A stretch of 64,000 nt of DNA, taken from Halomonas ventosae. Its GTDB lineage: Bacteria > Pseudomonadota > Gammaproteobacteria > Pseudomonadales > Halomonadaceae. The notes under the pieces were generated by a model. The model made no database searches. It had not been told where the DNA came from and worked only from the letters and a program-made list of their open reading frames with translations. The translations under genes and the position numbers were made by a program. Positions 55,289 through 64,000 of the stretch are shown here, one piece after another. Each line of letters starts with the position of its first letter. Positions within the stretch are counted from its first letter, which is position 1. The DNA is taken from NCBI RefSeq assembly GCF_004361885.1, contig NZ_SNWH01000001.1, forward strand, positions 1-64,000, given 5' to 3'.

Positions 55289-58200
55289 TTGACCACCGAA
55301 ACTCGCCAGACCCCTTCCGCGAATGCCCATGACGCCGCCGAACTCGATGCCCTGAGCCGCGAGCTCGATGAGGCCCTGCGGCGCGACGTTCCAACCCTGG
55401 ATAAGCGCCTGCGCGGCCTGCGCCGGCGCCTGCGGGAGGGCAAGCCCGTGGACCGTGGCCTCACCGAGGTGCGACGTGCGCTCGAGCGGTCGCGGCAGCA
55501 GGTGGAGCGTCGCCGGGCGCGGCCGGTGACCCTCGAGTACCCGCCATCGTTGCCGGTGGCCGAGCGTCGCGAGGATATCCTCGCGGCCCTGCGCGAGCAC
55601 CAGGTGGTGGTGGTGGCCGGCGAGACCGGCTCGGGCAAGACCACCCAGTTGCCCAAGCTCTGCCTGGAGCTGGGCTTGGGCCGCCGCGGGTTGATCGGCC
55701 ACACCCAGCCGCGGCGGCTGGCGGCGCGCTCGGTGGCCAGTCGACTCGCCCAGGAGATGGAGGTGCCGCTGGGCGAGCAGGTCGGTTACCAGGTGCGCTT
55801 TACCGACCAGAGCCGCGACGACACCCTGGTCAAGCTGATGACTGACGGAATCCTGCTCGCCGAGACCCGTCACGACCCGGATCTCACGCGCTACGAGGCG
55901 ATCATCATCGACGAGGCCCACGAGCGCAGCCTGAACATCGACTTCCTGCTCGGCTATCTCAAGCGTCTCATTGTCCGGCGTCCTGACCTCAAGGTAATCA
56001 TCACCTCGGCGACCATCGACGTCGAGCGCTTCGCTGCCCACTTCGGTGAGCCGGGACGGCCGGCGCCGGTGGTGGAGGTTTCCGGGCGCACCTACCCGGT
56101 GGAAGTGCGCTATCGGCCGCTGGTACGCGATGACGACGACGAGGAGGACCGCACCCTGCAGGAGGGCATCCTCCACGCCGTGGAGGAGATTGAGCAGGTT
56201 GAGCGGGATCGGCGCTGGTCCCATGGCCCGCGTGACATCCTGGTGTTCCTGCCCGGCGAGCGTGAGATCCGCGAGACCGCCGATACGTTACGCCGTGCCG
56301 ACCTCAAGGATACCGAGATTCTGCCGCTCTATGCGCGGCTCTCCAATGCCGAGCAGAATCGTGTCTTCACCCCTCATGCGGGACGACGCATCGTGCTGTC
56401 CACCAATGTGGCGGAGACCTCGCTTACCGTGCCGGGCATCCGTTACGTGATCGACCCAGGCCTGGTGCGCCTGAGCCGCTACAGCTACAAGGCCAAGGTC
56501 CAGCGCCTGCCGGTGGAACCGGTCAGCCAGGCCAGCGCCGACCAACGCAAGGGGCGTTGCGGACGGGTCGCCGAAGGGGTCTGCATACGCCTCTACGACG
56601 AGGAGGACTTCCTCGCCCGGCCCGCGTTCACCGACCCCGAAATCCGTCGCACCAACCTCGCTTCGGTGATCCTCTCGATGCTGTCACTGCTGTCGTTAAA
56701 CCCCGATGACATCGAGGCCTTTCCCTTCGTCGACCCGCCGGATTCGCGCTTCGTCAGTGACGGCTTCCGGCTGCTGTTTGAACTGGGCGCGGTGGATGCC
56801 GGTAACCGCCTGACCCCGCTGGGGCGCAAGCTCTCGCGGCTGCCCATCGACCCGCGCCTGGCACGCATGGTGCTGGCCGGTGCCGAGCAGGGGGGCTTGC
56901 GCGAGGTGTTGATCGTGGTCGCCGGTCTGGCGGTGCAGGACCCCCGCGACCGCCCGGCGGACAAGCGCCAGGCCGCCGACCAGGCCCACCGCCGCTGGCA
57001 GGACCCGGACTCCGATTTCGTGGCCCTGCTCAACCTCTGGCACGGCTTCGAAGCTGCCCGGGAGACGCTCTCCGGCAACCAGTTGCGGCGATGGTGCAAG
57101 GAGCACTACCTCAACTATCTGCGCCTGCGCGAATGGCACGACACCTTCCGCCAGCTGCGCCAGCTGCTACGCGATATGGACGTCGAGGTGCCCCCGCCGG
57201 CACCGCGGCCCCTTGCCGATGCCCCGGACAGGGACGACAAGGCCCGCCGAGAAGCTCGACGAGAAAGCGCCGTGGCCCTGCACAAGGCCCTGCTCACCGG
57301 GTTGCTCTCACACCTGGGACTGCTCACGGAGAATCGCGAGTACCTGGGCGCCCGTAACCGCAAGTTCCTGATTCATCCGGGCTCGGGGCTGGCCAAGACG
57401 TCACCCAAGTGGCTGATGGCCTTCGAGCTCGTGGAGACCAGCAAACTCTTCGCGCGCACCGTGGCGCGGATCGAGCCCCAGTGGATCGAGCCATTGGCCG
57501 GCCATCTGGTCAAACGCACCCATGTCGAGCCGCACTGGGAGATGAAGCGTGCCCAGGTGGTCGCCAGCGAGCAGGTCACGCTCTTCGGCCTGCCGATTGT
57601 CAAAGGTCGCAAGGTCCACTATGGCCCCATCGCCCCGCAGGAGTCCCGGGAGCTGTTCATTCGCCGGGCGTTAGTGGAGGGCGAGTTCAACACCCGCGGT
57701 GAGTTCTTCGCCCACAATCGGGCGCTGGTCGAGGAGGTCGAGGATCTCGAGGATCGCGCCCGCCGGCGCGACATCCTGGTTGACGAGGAGACCCTGTTCG
57801 CCTTCTATGATGAACGGATTCCCGAGCACATCGTCAACGGCAAGGGCTTCGAGGCCTGGCGCAAGAAGGCTGAGCGCGACAATCCCGACATCCTCAAGTT
57901 CGACCGCGAGGCCCTGCTGGCGCGGGAGGCCGGGGAGGTCACCGAGGCCGACTACCCCGACGAGCTGGTGTTGGGTGGCGTGCGCTATCCACTCTCCTAC
58001 CACTTCCAGCCCGGGGCCGCGGACGACGGCGTGACGCTGACCGTGCCGGCGGCCATGCTGCCCCAGCTGCCTCTGGCGCGGCTCGAATGGCTGGTCCCGG
58101 GCCTGCTGCGCGAGAAGTGCATCGCGCTGATGAAGTCGCTGCCCAAGGCGGTGCGCCGCCAGGTGGTGCCGATTCCCGACTGGGTCGACGCTGCGCTGCA

Positions 58201-59314
58201 GACCTTGACGCCGGACGACGTGCCGCTCATCGAGGCGCTGGGCGAGTTCCTGCGCCGCAAGACCGGCGTGCGTGTTCACCCGGATGACTGGCGGCTTGAC
58301 CAGCTCGACCCCCACCTGGTGATGAACCTGCGGGTGGTGGACCATCAAGGGCAGATGCTTGGCCAGGGGCGTGATGCCCGCGAGCTGGAGCGTCGCTTCG
58401 AGACGGCGGCGGGAGAGGGCGCCCGCTCCCTGGCCAAGCAGGTCAGCAGTGAAGGCGAGCTAGAGGCTCTGCCCGAGACGCCCCTGCCCGAATCCCGGGT
58501 CACCACTCAGGCAGGTATTCGGGTCGAGGCTTACCCGGCTCTGGTGCCCGTCAAGGACGCCTTCCAGGTTGAGCTCTTCGACCATCCCGACAAGGCCCGT
58601 GAGGCCCATCGACAGGGCGTGGTCAGGGCCGCCATGCAACGCCTGCCCGACCAGGTGCGGGCCATCGAGTGCCTCAAGGGGCTCGAGACCTGTGCGCTGC
58701 TGTTTGCCAAGGTCGGCAGCAAGCGACAGTTGATCGATGATGTGGTGGCGGCGGTGTTCCGCCAGGTACTGGCTAGCGAGGCGCTGCCGCGCTCGCAGGG
58801 CGAGCTGGAGCAGCGCCTCGCGGCGACGCGCGAGGCGCTGCTGCCCCGGGCCAAGGTTCTGGTGGCCACCCTGGAACAGGCGCTCAAGGGACACCTGGCG
58901 GTAACCAAGGCGCTGAAGGGGCAGCTGAACCTGTCCCTGGCGCTGGTCTACAGTGATCTCAAGATTCAGATGCACCGGCTGGTGCATCCCGGTTTCGTCA
59001 GCGAGGCTGGAGAGTGGCTTGAGGAGTATCCTCGCTACATGGACGCGGCGCTGATTCGCCTGGAGAAGGCGCCGCGGGAGCGCATGCGCGATCAGATGCA
59101 TATGCAGCAGGTCCAGGACTTCGAGGCTCGCCTGGCCGCTCGCCGCGACAGCACGCGACGCGGCGGAGTGGAGGATCCGGCTCTACGGGAGTTCGGCTGG
59201 TGGATCGAGGAGCTGCGCGTCTCGCTGTTCGCTCAGCAGCTGGGCACAAAGTTGCCGGTCTCCACCAAGCGCCTCGAGAAGCGTTGGGCCGAACTTACAG
59301 GGCGTCGGGCATGA
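55289..59314 (+). CDS. hrpA: ATP-dependent RNA helicase HrpA
   Basis: This ~1341-residue DEAH-box helicase has Walker A GETGSGKTTQLPK, the DEAH box in IIIDEAHERSLNIDFL, SAT in VIITSATIDVERF, and QRKGRCGRVAEG as motif VI. Long helical and OB-like C-terminal domains follow, as in full-length HrpA, which acts on stalled ribosomes. No in-frame ATG precedes the conserved region; the TTG is the best start, with a rather distant GGAGA. Confidence 0.92.
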   Translation: MTTETRQTPSANAHDAAELDALSRELDEALRRDVPTLDKRLRGLRRRLREGKPVDRGLTEVRRALERSRQQVERRRARPVTLEYPPSLPVAERREDILAALREHQVVVVAGETGSGKTTQLPKLCLELGLGRRGLIGHTQPRRLAARSVASRLAQEMEVPLGEQVGYQVRFTDQSRDDTLVKLMTDGILLAETRHDPDLTRYEAIIIDEAHERSLNIDFLLGYLKRLIVRRPDLKVIITSATIDVERFAAHFGEPGRPAPVVEVSGRTYPVEVRYRPLVRDDDDEEDRTLQEGILHAVEEIEQVERDRRWSHGPRDILVFLPGEREIRETADTLRRADLKDTEILPLYARLSNAEQNRVFTPHAGRRIVLSTNVAETSLTVPGIRYVIDPGLVRLSRYSYKAKVQRLPVEPVSQASADQRKGRCGRVAEGVCIRLYDEEDFLARPAFTDPEIRRTNLASVILSMLSLLSLNPDDIEAFPFVDPPDSRFVSDGFRLLFELGAVDAGNRLTPLGRKLSRLPIDPRLARMVLAGAEQGGLREVLIVVAGLAVQDPRDRPADKRQAADQAHRRWQDPDSDFVALLNLWHGFEAARETLSGNQLRRWCKEHYLNYLRLREWHDTFRQLRQLLRDMDVEVPPPAPRPLADAPDRDDKARREARRESAVALHKALLTGLLSHLGLLTENREYLGARNRKFLIHPGSGLAKTSPKWLMAFELVETSKLFARTVARIEPQWIEPLAGHLVKRTHVEPHWEMKRAQVVASEQVTLFGLPIVKGRKVHYGPIAPQESRELFIRRALVEGEFNTRGEFFAHNRALVEEVEDLEDRARRRDILVDEETLFAFYDERIPEHIVNGKGFEAWRKKAERDNPDILKFDREALLAREAGEVTEADYPDELVLGGVRYPLSYHFQPGAADDGVTLTVPAAMLPQLPLARLEWLVPGLLREKCIALMKSLPKAVRRQVVPIPDWVDAALQTLTPDDVPLIEALGEFLRRKTGVRVHPDDWRLDQLDPHLVMNLRVVDHQGQMLGQGRDARELERRFETAAGEGARSLAKQVSSEGELEALPETPLPESRVTTQAGIRVEAYPALVPVKDAFQVELFDHPDKAREAHRQGVVRAAMQRLPDQVRAIECLKGLETCALLFAKVGSKRQLIDDVVAAVFRQVLASEALPRSQGELEQRLAATREALLPRAKVLVATLEQALKGHLAVTKALKGQLNLSLALVYSDLKIQMHRLVHPGFVSEAGEWLEEYPRYMDAALIRLEKAPRERMRDQMHMQQVQDFEARLAARRDSTRRGGVEDPALREFGWWIEELRVSLFAQQLGTKLPVSTKRLEKRWAELTGRRA

Positions 59315-59453
59315 ACCGAGTCCGGGGTGGTCTGTTCCAGCGCTGCAAGCTACAGTGCCGGCTGCGTGAGTACCGGCAGCATGAGGACCGGCAGCGTGGT
59401 GGTGCGTCGCCAATGAGCGTCATGACAGAAAACCGCTGGGAGGCGGGCAAGCA

Positions 59454-60230
59454 ATGATAGCGATGAAACAAAGTCTGAAAAGATGGGCAGGGCAAGGAGC
59501 ACTGGCGCTTCTGCTGGGGACCACCGCGGGATGTGCTACCAGCGGCGATGGGCGGGAGCAAAACCCCAACGACCCCTGGGAAGGTTTTAACCGCAAGGTG
59601 TTCGCGTTCAACGACGTGGTCGACCGCTACGCGCTCAAACCGGCCGCCCGCGGTTACCGCTTCATTACGCCGGACCCGGTGGAGACCGGTGTTGGCAACT
59701 TCTTCTCCAACCTGGGCGAGCCGCGCACCGTCCTCAATAGCCTGCTGCAGGGCAAGGTGCGCAACGCCAGCATCGCCACCTCGCGCTTCCTGATCAATAC
59801 CACGGTAGGGATCGGCGGGCTCTGGGACGTAGCCAGCCGCATGGAGATCACTGGCCAGGAGGAGGACTTCGGCCAGACCCTGGGCACCTGGGGATGGGAG
59901 GAGTCCCGCTACCTGGTGCTGCCGCTGCTGGGGCCGAGCACGGTACGCGATACCGGCGGCCTGCCGGCGGACATCTACAGTTATCCGGTCACCTACGTGG
60001 AGGATGACGAGGTCCGCATCGGCCTTACCGCCTTGAGGGTGGTCGATGCCCGGGCCGCGCTGCTCGACCGCGAGAAGCTGATCCGCGGCGACCGCTACAG
60101 CTTTATCCGCGATACCTGGCTACAACAGCGGCGTTTCGAGGTCAGCGATGGCAAGCTGGGTGAAGACCCCTTCGTCAGCAACGGTATAGACTTCGATGCG
60201 TCGGATTTCGATGACGCCTCCGCCAAATGA
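59454..60230 (+). CDS. mlaA: MlaA (VacJ) lipoprotein of outer-membrane lipid asymmetry
   Basis: This 258-residue outer-membrane lipoprotein has a signal with lipobox TTAGC. The mature part has NDPWEGFNRKVFAFNDVVD, the MlaA start, and WGWEESRYLVLPLLGPSTVRDTGG. With the Mla system it removes misplaced phospholipid from the outer leaflet; the OmpC-type partner is not in the window. It precedes the RssB/RssC pair. Confidence 0.95.
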   Translation: MIAMKQSLKRWAGQGALALLLGTTAGCATSGDGREQNPNDPWEGFNRKVFAFNDVVDRYALKPAARGYRFITPDPVETGVGNFFSNLGEPRTVLNSLLQGKVRNASIATSRFLINTTVGIGGLWDVASRMEITGQEEDFGQTLGTWGWEESRYLVLPLLGPSTVRDTGGLPADIYSYPVTYVEDDEVRIGLTALRVVDARAALLDREKLIRGDRYSFIRDTWLQQRRFEVSDGKLGEDPFVSNGIDFDASDFDDASAK

Positions 60231-60242
60231 GGCCATGACAGC

Positions 60243-61457
60243 ATGTCACCCGCCAAGCCACTGATCGGGGTCATCGATACGCCGGGCGAGGAGCGTGACG
60301 CCCTGGCCGAGACCATCGCCCGTGAGGGCCTGGCAGTGTATGCCGCCGATAGTCTCGAGGCGCTTCCCGAGGAGATGGCCCTCGTCGTGGCCCATGCGCG
60401 GGCGGTGCCTCGTGACGACTGGACTCGGCTCGCTGCGCGCCTGCCGACCTTGGTGGTCAGCGACGAGCGTCAGGATGCCGACTTGCTGCGTGCGGTCGAC
60501 GCCGGCCTGGTGGACTACATCGTCGACCCGCTGCGCCATGGCTCCCTGCTGCGGCGCATGATCGGCAAGGCCATCGAGGTGCATCGGCTGGCTGTGGAGC
60601 GAGAACATGACCGGAAGCGGCTGGCCAAGCTCAATGCTGATCTGGAAGAGCTTAACGAGAGCCTGGAGACGCATCTGGCGATGCTACGCCTCGATCAGCA
60701 GGCAGGCGGACAGATCCAGCGCAAGCTGCTGCCGACCAGGCCGCAGACCCTCAGTGGTGTTACCTTCGACTACTGGCTGGCGCCTTCTCTCTACCTGTCC
60801 GGCGATTTCCTTGATTTTCAGGCCTTCAACACGCGTTATAGCCTGTTCTATTTCGCCGATGTCTCGGGCCACGGGGCCTCGTCCGCCTTCGTTACCGTGC
60901 TGCTGAAGTATCTCTCCAATCGCTGGCAGCACGAGTGGGACGGTGAACATCCCGAGGCCCTGGCGGCGCACTGGCTGGCAGCGCTCAATCGCGAACTGCT
61001 GGATGCCGGCATCGGCAAGCATGCGACCCTGTTCGTCGGGGTCATTGACCATCAACGTCGATATCTCCACTATTCGCTGGGCGCCCAGCTGCCCATGCCT
61101 CTGCTGGTGACCGACACCGGGGTGACGCCACTGCCCGGCGAAGGCATGCCGGTTGGCCTCTTCCCGGGGGTCGACTATCCCAAGCTGGGCTGCCAATTAC
61201 CGGAGCATTTCCGGTTGTGGCTGTGTTCGGATGGTATACTGGAGTGTCTGCCGGGAGACACGCTTGATCTGCGGCTCAGGGAACTCGAGCGGCGGGTTCT
61301 GGCCAGCGAGACGCTGGAGGACCTACGTGGCAGCCTCGCACTGGGGCCCTTGGCGAATGATGATGACGGTATCGCCGAGAGCAGCCCGGGGCATGAGGAA
61401 TTGCCGGACGACCTGACGATCATGATGGTGAGCGGATTTGGCAATGATAGATCATGA
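60243..61457 (+). CDS. RssB-type protein: degenerate receiver plus PP2C/SpoIIE phosphatase
   Basis: This 404-residue protein has an N-terminal receiver-like domain (~1-115), a coiled linker (KRLAKLNADLEELNESLETHL) and a C-terminal serine phosphatase domain with GDFLDF and FYFADVSGHGASSAFV and a metal-binding GFGND end. The receiver lacks a phospho-acceptor Asp at the beta-3 end (ALVVAHARAVP) and the conserved Lys (YIVDP), so it is probably not phosphorylated. Gene order mlaA - this gene - anti-anti-sigma factor matches P. aeruginosa rssB-rssC. It likely dephosphorylates the STAS protein encoded next. Confidence 0.85.
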   Translation: MSPAKPLIGVIDTPGEERDALAETIAREGLAVYAADSLEALPEEMALVVAHARAVPRDDWTRLAARLPTLVVSDERQDADLLRAVDAGLVDYIVDPLRHGSLLRRMIGKAIEVHRLAVEREHDRKRLAKLNADLEELNESLETHLAMLRLDQQAGGQIQRKLLPTRPQTLSGVTFDYWLAPSLYLSGDFLDFQAFNTRYSLFYFADVSGHGASSAFVTVLLKYLSNRWQHEWDGEHPEALAAHWLAALNRELLDAGIGKHATLFVGVIDHQRRYLHYSLGAQLPMPLLVTDTGVTPLPGEGMPVGLFPGVDYPKLGCQLPEHFRLWLCSDGILECLPGDTLDLRLRELERRVLASETLEDLRGSLALGPLANDDDGIAESSPGHEELPDDLTIMMVSGFGNDRS

Positions 61458-61953
61458 GGGCCGTATCAAGGCAGCATTCGATTCCGGGGTTTTCGTTCTC
61501 AAACTGTGCGGGGATGTACGCCTGACACTGTGTGCGACCCTGGACCGTCAGGCCCGACAACTGGCCGAGACCCCGGGGCTGGAGACGCTGATCATCGACC
61601 TGCGTGACACCACTAACGTGGATTCCACGGCACTGGGCTTTCTCGCCAAGGTGGCCATGGCGGTGCAGGGACGTGTCAACGAGCGACCGACGATCATCGC
61701 CGACAATCCCGATGTCCGGCGGATGCTCGACGTCATGGGGTTTTCGCGGATATTCACCTTGGTGGAGACACCGATCATCGAGACCTGCGCGCTCTGCGAG
61801 CTTCCCGAGATTCCCATCGATGTCGAGGAAACCCGCCGGCGGGTTCTCGAGGCGCACCGTATCCTGATCCGCCTTAACGAGCACAACCGCGAGGAATTCC
61901 AGCCACTCGTCGAGATGCTCGAGGCTCAGGAGGCCGCCTCGCACGAGCATTGA
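61444..61953 (+). CDS. STAS-domain anti-anti-sigma factor (RssC-type)
   Basis: This ~169-residue protein has a STAS domain. IIDLRDTTNVDSTALGFLAKV carries the Ser (about residue 61) that a kinase would phosphorylate and the upstream phosphatase would free. A C-terminal helical extension follows. The gene overlaps the phosphatase stop by 14 bp. No kinase/anti-sigma gene is in the window. Confidence 0.87.
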   Translation: MIDHEGRIKAAFDSGVFVLKLCGDVRLTLCATLDRQARQLAETPGLETLIIDLRDTTNVDSTALGFLAKVAMAVQGRVNERPTIIADNPDVRRMLDVMGFSRIFTLVETPIIETCALCELPEIPIDVEETRRRVLEAHRILIRLNEHNREEFQPLVEMLEAQEAASHEH

Positions 61954-62019
61954 TCAAGGAGGCCCCGTGATTACGGATCACTTCCTTGCTCTGCTCTCAC
62001 GGCAATGCTTCCCTTTGCG

Positions 62020-62160
62020 CTAGAGGACCCCGGCGGCACGGATACCTTCCCAGGTGGCGGCGACCTCGATCGGGGTGCGCTCGGCCCCGATGCCATGACG
62101 TTCCTAGTGCTCGACCAGCGAGCGAGCCCGGGTCAGGGTAGCCTCGCTGTCGGGAGCCAC
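62020..62160 (-). pseudogene. Transaldolase remnant with in-frame amber codon
   Basis: On the minus strand the frame reads VAPDSEATLTRARSLVEH, TAG, ERHGIGAERTPIEV then AATWEGIRAAGVL and a stop. This is transaldolase (E. coli TalB ...LSYDTEASIAKAKRLI..., ASTWQGIRAAEQL). The amber sits where a Tyr is usual, and the catalytic-Lys position reads Glu. Only ~45 codons remain, between the STAS gene and the Bcr/CflA gene. Confidence 0.78.
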
Positions 62161-62193
62161 TCTGGGCTTTTAGCTCGTGCTGCCGGAGGTACC

Positions 62194-63378
62194 GTGACCC
62201 TGAATTCGCGACGCGTGGCGCTGCTGGTGGCCGCCAACACGGCCCTGGCACCCTTTGCCATCGATGCCTACCTGCCCGCCATGTCGGTGATCGCCGAGCA
62301 TATCGGTGCGAGCATCCATCACACGGAGCTTTCGCTCTCCGCCTTCCTGGGCGGCTTCGCTATGGGGCAGCTGGTCTTCGGCCCGGTCTCCGACCGGCTC
62401 GGCCGCAAGCCGGTGCTGCTCGGCGGCCTGGTGGTCTTCCTGCTGGCCAGCCTGGTGATCACCCTGGTGGGCTCACTGGAGGCGCTGCTGTTCTGGCGCT
62501 TCGTCCAGGCGCTGGGGGGTGGGGCCAGTGTCGTCAATTCGGCGGCCATTGTGCGCGACTGTTTCAAGGGCAGCGAAGCCGCTAAGGTGATGTCGACCAT
62601 GGCCATCATCATGCTGATGGCGCCGCTGGTAGCGCCGGTGGTGGGCAGCGGGCTGCTCTATCTCGCCGACTGGTGGCTGATCTTCGTATTCCTTGCCGCT
62701 TACGCCGCCTTCCTGATCTGGCTGCTGGGCACTCGGTTGCCTGAGACCCGCGCCGCCGACAGGTCAGGAGCCACCCCCTCCCGGGTGCTGGCCAACTATG
62801 CCAGCGTGCTGGGTGATCGGCGGGCCATGGGCTTCATCACCGCGGCCTCGATGTCGTTCGCCGGGCTGTTTGCCTTCGTTACCGCTTCGCCGTTTCTCTA
62901 TCTGGAGCACTTCGCGCTGACGCCGTCTCTCTATCCGCTGGTGTTTGGTGTCAACGTGGTGGCCATGGTGGCATCCAACCGTCTCAATATCCGCTTGCTG
63001 AGATGGCGGACTCCCTTGCAGAACCTGCGCCTGGGGCTGGGGATCCAGTTGGTCGCCGCCCTGGGTCTGGTGTTGCTGGTTGCTACCCGGCTTGAGTCGC
63101 TTGCCACCATGGTGCCGCTGATCGTGCTGTTTGCCGGGACTATTGGCCTAATCGCACCCAATGCCATCACCTCGCTGCTCGACCGGTTTCATCACATGAG
63201 CGCCACTGCCGCGGCCCTGCAGGGCAGCCTGCAGTTCTCCTGCGGTGCCCTGGCGGGAGTGCTGGTAGGGGCCTTCGAGGTCGACAGTGCATGGCCGATC
63301 GCGGGCACCATGTTTGGCGCCTCGCTCGCAGCCAACGTCGGTATTCGCGTACTGGCAGGGCGGGAAGTACGTGATTGA
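62194..63378 (+). CDS. Bcr/CflA-family MFS efflux transporter
   Basis: This 394-residue MFS protein has twelve helices, with FAIDAYLPAMSVIAEHI and GQLVFGPVSDRLGRKPVLL in the first segment and RFVQALGGGASVVNSAAIVRD, the usual Bcr/CflA markers. It exports drugs or small metabolites. I chose the GTG with CGGAGGT upstream because it gives the family length; the frame is open 63 codons earlier but that part lacks family similarity and covers the transaldolase remnant. Confidence 0.87.
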   Translation: MTLNSRRVALLVAANTALAPFAIDAYLPAMSVIAEHIGASIHHTELSLSAFLGGFAMGQLVFGPVSDRLGRKPVLLGGLVVFLLASLVITLVGSLEALLFWRFVQALGGGASVVNSAAIVRDCFKGSEAAKVMSTMAIIMLMAPLVAPVVGSGLLYLADWWLIFVFLAAYAAFLIWLLGTRLPETRAADRSGATPSRVLANYASVLGDRRAMGFITAASMSFAGLFAFVTASPFLYLEHFALTPSLYPLVFGVNVVAMVASNRLNIRLLRWRTPLQNLRLGLGIQLVAALGLVLLVATRLESLATMVPLIVLFAGTIGLIAPNAITSLLDRFHHMSATAAALQGSLQFSCGALAGVLVGAFEVDSAWPIAGTMFGASLAANVGIRVLAGREVRD

Positions 63379-63503
63379 GGCGTCGCGGCCGACCGAATCA
63401 CCCACCGCCTAGATCGTCGACTACTGCAGGGCGCATCGCTCTCGCTTTGTAGCCTGGCGGCGATGCTGTTCTGAACGGGTTGTCTCGCGATCGAAACAGG
63501 ACG

Positions 63504-63592
63504 ATGTCACGTCGCTGTCATCTTTCTGGGGCAGGGTGTGCAGCGTAGCGGGTGCATCCTGCTTCCGGTCGGCGCTGTCATGAAGTTGTCAT
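63504..63592 (+). promoter_or_regulatory. Two Pho boxes in a 71-bp tandem duplication, pstS promoter
   Basis: ATGTCAC-GTCG-CTGTCAT (63504-63521) and CTGTCAT-GAAG-TTGTCAT (63575-63592) are Pho boxes with the standard 7-bp repeats and 4-bp spacers. Each is followed after 4 bp by CTGGGGC and then a GGTGT segment. Corresponding bases are 71 bp apart, so the region looks like a diverged tandem duplication. PhoB activation of pstS under phosphate limitation is expected. Confidence 0.8.
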
Positions 63593-63653
63593 CTGGCTGG
63601 GGCAAGGTGTTCCCCGTGAAGGTTGCACACTGTCCTCATCAGGAGATCACTCC

Positions 63654-64000
63654 ATGAACCGCATCCTCAAGACCACCGCTATTGCTGCCGCTGTCATGAG
63701 CGTGGCCACCGTGGCCCAGGCTCGCGAGCAGGTCCGTATCGTCGGCTCCAGCACCGTCTATCCGTTCGCCAGTTACGTGGCCGAGGAGTTCGGCGCCACC
63801 ACCGAGTATCCGACGCCGGTCATCGAATCCACCGGTACCGGTGGTGGCATGCGACTGTTCTGCAACGGTGTGGGAGATGACACCCCGGACATCACCAACG
63901 CCTCGCGCAACATGAAGCCCGCCGAGTTCGAGCGTTGTACCGAGAATGGTGTCACCGACATCACCGAAGCCTTCATCGGCTACGATGGCATCGTCTTCGC
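63654..64000 (+). CDS. pstS: Phosphate-binding protein PstS, 5' part (runs off the window)
   Basis: The first ~115 residues are visible. A signal peptide ends at VAQAREQ, and the mature part begins VRIVGSSTVYPFASYVAEEF with STGTGGGMRLFCNG and DITNASRNMKP, the phosphate-binding motifs of PstS. It is the periplasmic receptor of the high-affinity phosphate importer. CAGGAGATCACTCC precedes the start, and the Pho boxes upstream support the call. The rest lies past position 64000. Confidence 0.92.
   Translation, partial: MNRILKTTAIAAAVMSVATVAQAREQVRIVGSSTVYPFASYVAEEFGATTEYPTPVIESTGTGGGMRLFCNGVGDDTPDITNASRNMKPAEFERCTENGVTDITEAFIGYDGIVF

Noticed and set aside
1-64000. CRISPR arrays, tRNA or rRNA genes
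   Set aside because: No regularly spaced direct repeats with spacers and no recognisable tRNA or rRNA sequence were found on reading; only 4.5S RNA is clear.

Overview
The window looks like chromosome from a GC-rich, moderately halophilic gammaproteobacterium of the Halomonas type. This rests on recognisable gene families and gene order (dnaX-ybaB-recR-rnd-ycgL-ycgN, mlaA-rssB-rssC, proS beside a SatD/DUF3307 pair) and on strong G/C-ending codon use everywhere except the first 3.6 kb. No species can be named from the sequence alone.

Layout. (1) Positions 1-3.64 kb are an AT-rich mobile island end. A tightly packed leftward trio encodes two tyrosine-recombinase-like proteins and a short third protein. 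The island has split topB exactly at the TOPRIM GDPDR motif, leaving only the first ~105 codons. (2) 4.2-16.7 kb is mostly housekeeping: a SEC-C/TPR-like protein, AmpG permease, RfaH, a SlyD-type isomerase, a 42-residue CcoM-like membrane protein with its own ANR/FNR-type promoter and terminator, ProS, a SatD-like regulator with a DUF3307 membrane protein under three evenly spaced operators, a MoxR/VWA chaperone pair, a dead metallophosphoesterase and an MsbA-like ABC exporter. (3) 16.7-21.2 kb is a molybdenum hydroxylase operon: 2Fe-2S subunit, Tat-exported Mo subunit, XdhC and a MocA-like cytidylyltransferase. (4) 21.3-33 kb holds an ABC-2 exporter with a DUF6494 protein, a 3-hydroxyisobutyrate-dehydrogenase-like enzyme, a DUF3617 secreted protein, an RND efflux pump with its adaptor, a YhiN flavoprotein, the yqjD-yqjE-yqjK envelope/stress cluster and outer-membrane phospholipase A. 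(5) 33-42.9 kb holds the MscK-type channel, TlyA, an unrecognised 678-residue protein with a papain-like Cys/His/Asn pattern, 4.5S RNA (ffs) and a TrpXYZ-like ABC importer. (6) 43-55 kb runs dnaX-ybaB-recR-rnd-ycgL-ycgN, oligopeptidase B, a membrane/VWA/glutamine-amidotransferase run and FadD with the degraded 3' end of a second fadD. (7) 55.3-64 kb holds HrpA, MlaA, an RssB/RssC-type phosphatase/anti-anti-sigma pair, a transaldolase remnant, a Bcr/CflA efflux protein, and pstS behind a duplicated Pho-box promoter; pstS runs off the window.

How the parts relate. Several units are self-contained circuits: the SatD promoter is covered by its own probable operators, the ccoM-like gene is predicted to answer to oxygen, and pstS to phosphate. 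Four gene remnants (topB, metallophosphoesterase, fadD copy, transaldolase) show decay and insertion in an otherwise ordinary chromosome. The points most worth following are the recombinase trio in topB, the three-operator SatD/DUF3307 module, the papain-like 678-residue protein and the 42-residue CcoM-like gene. Coordinates, motifs and spacings were read by eye; family names come from memory of conserved motifs, with no database search.
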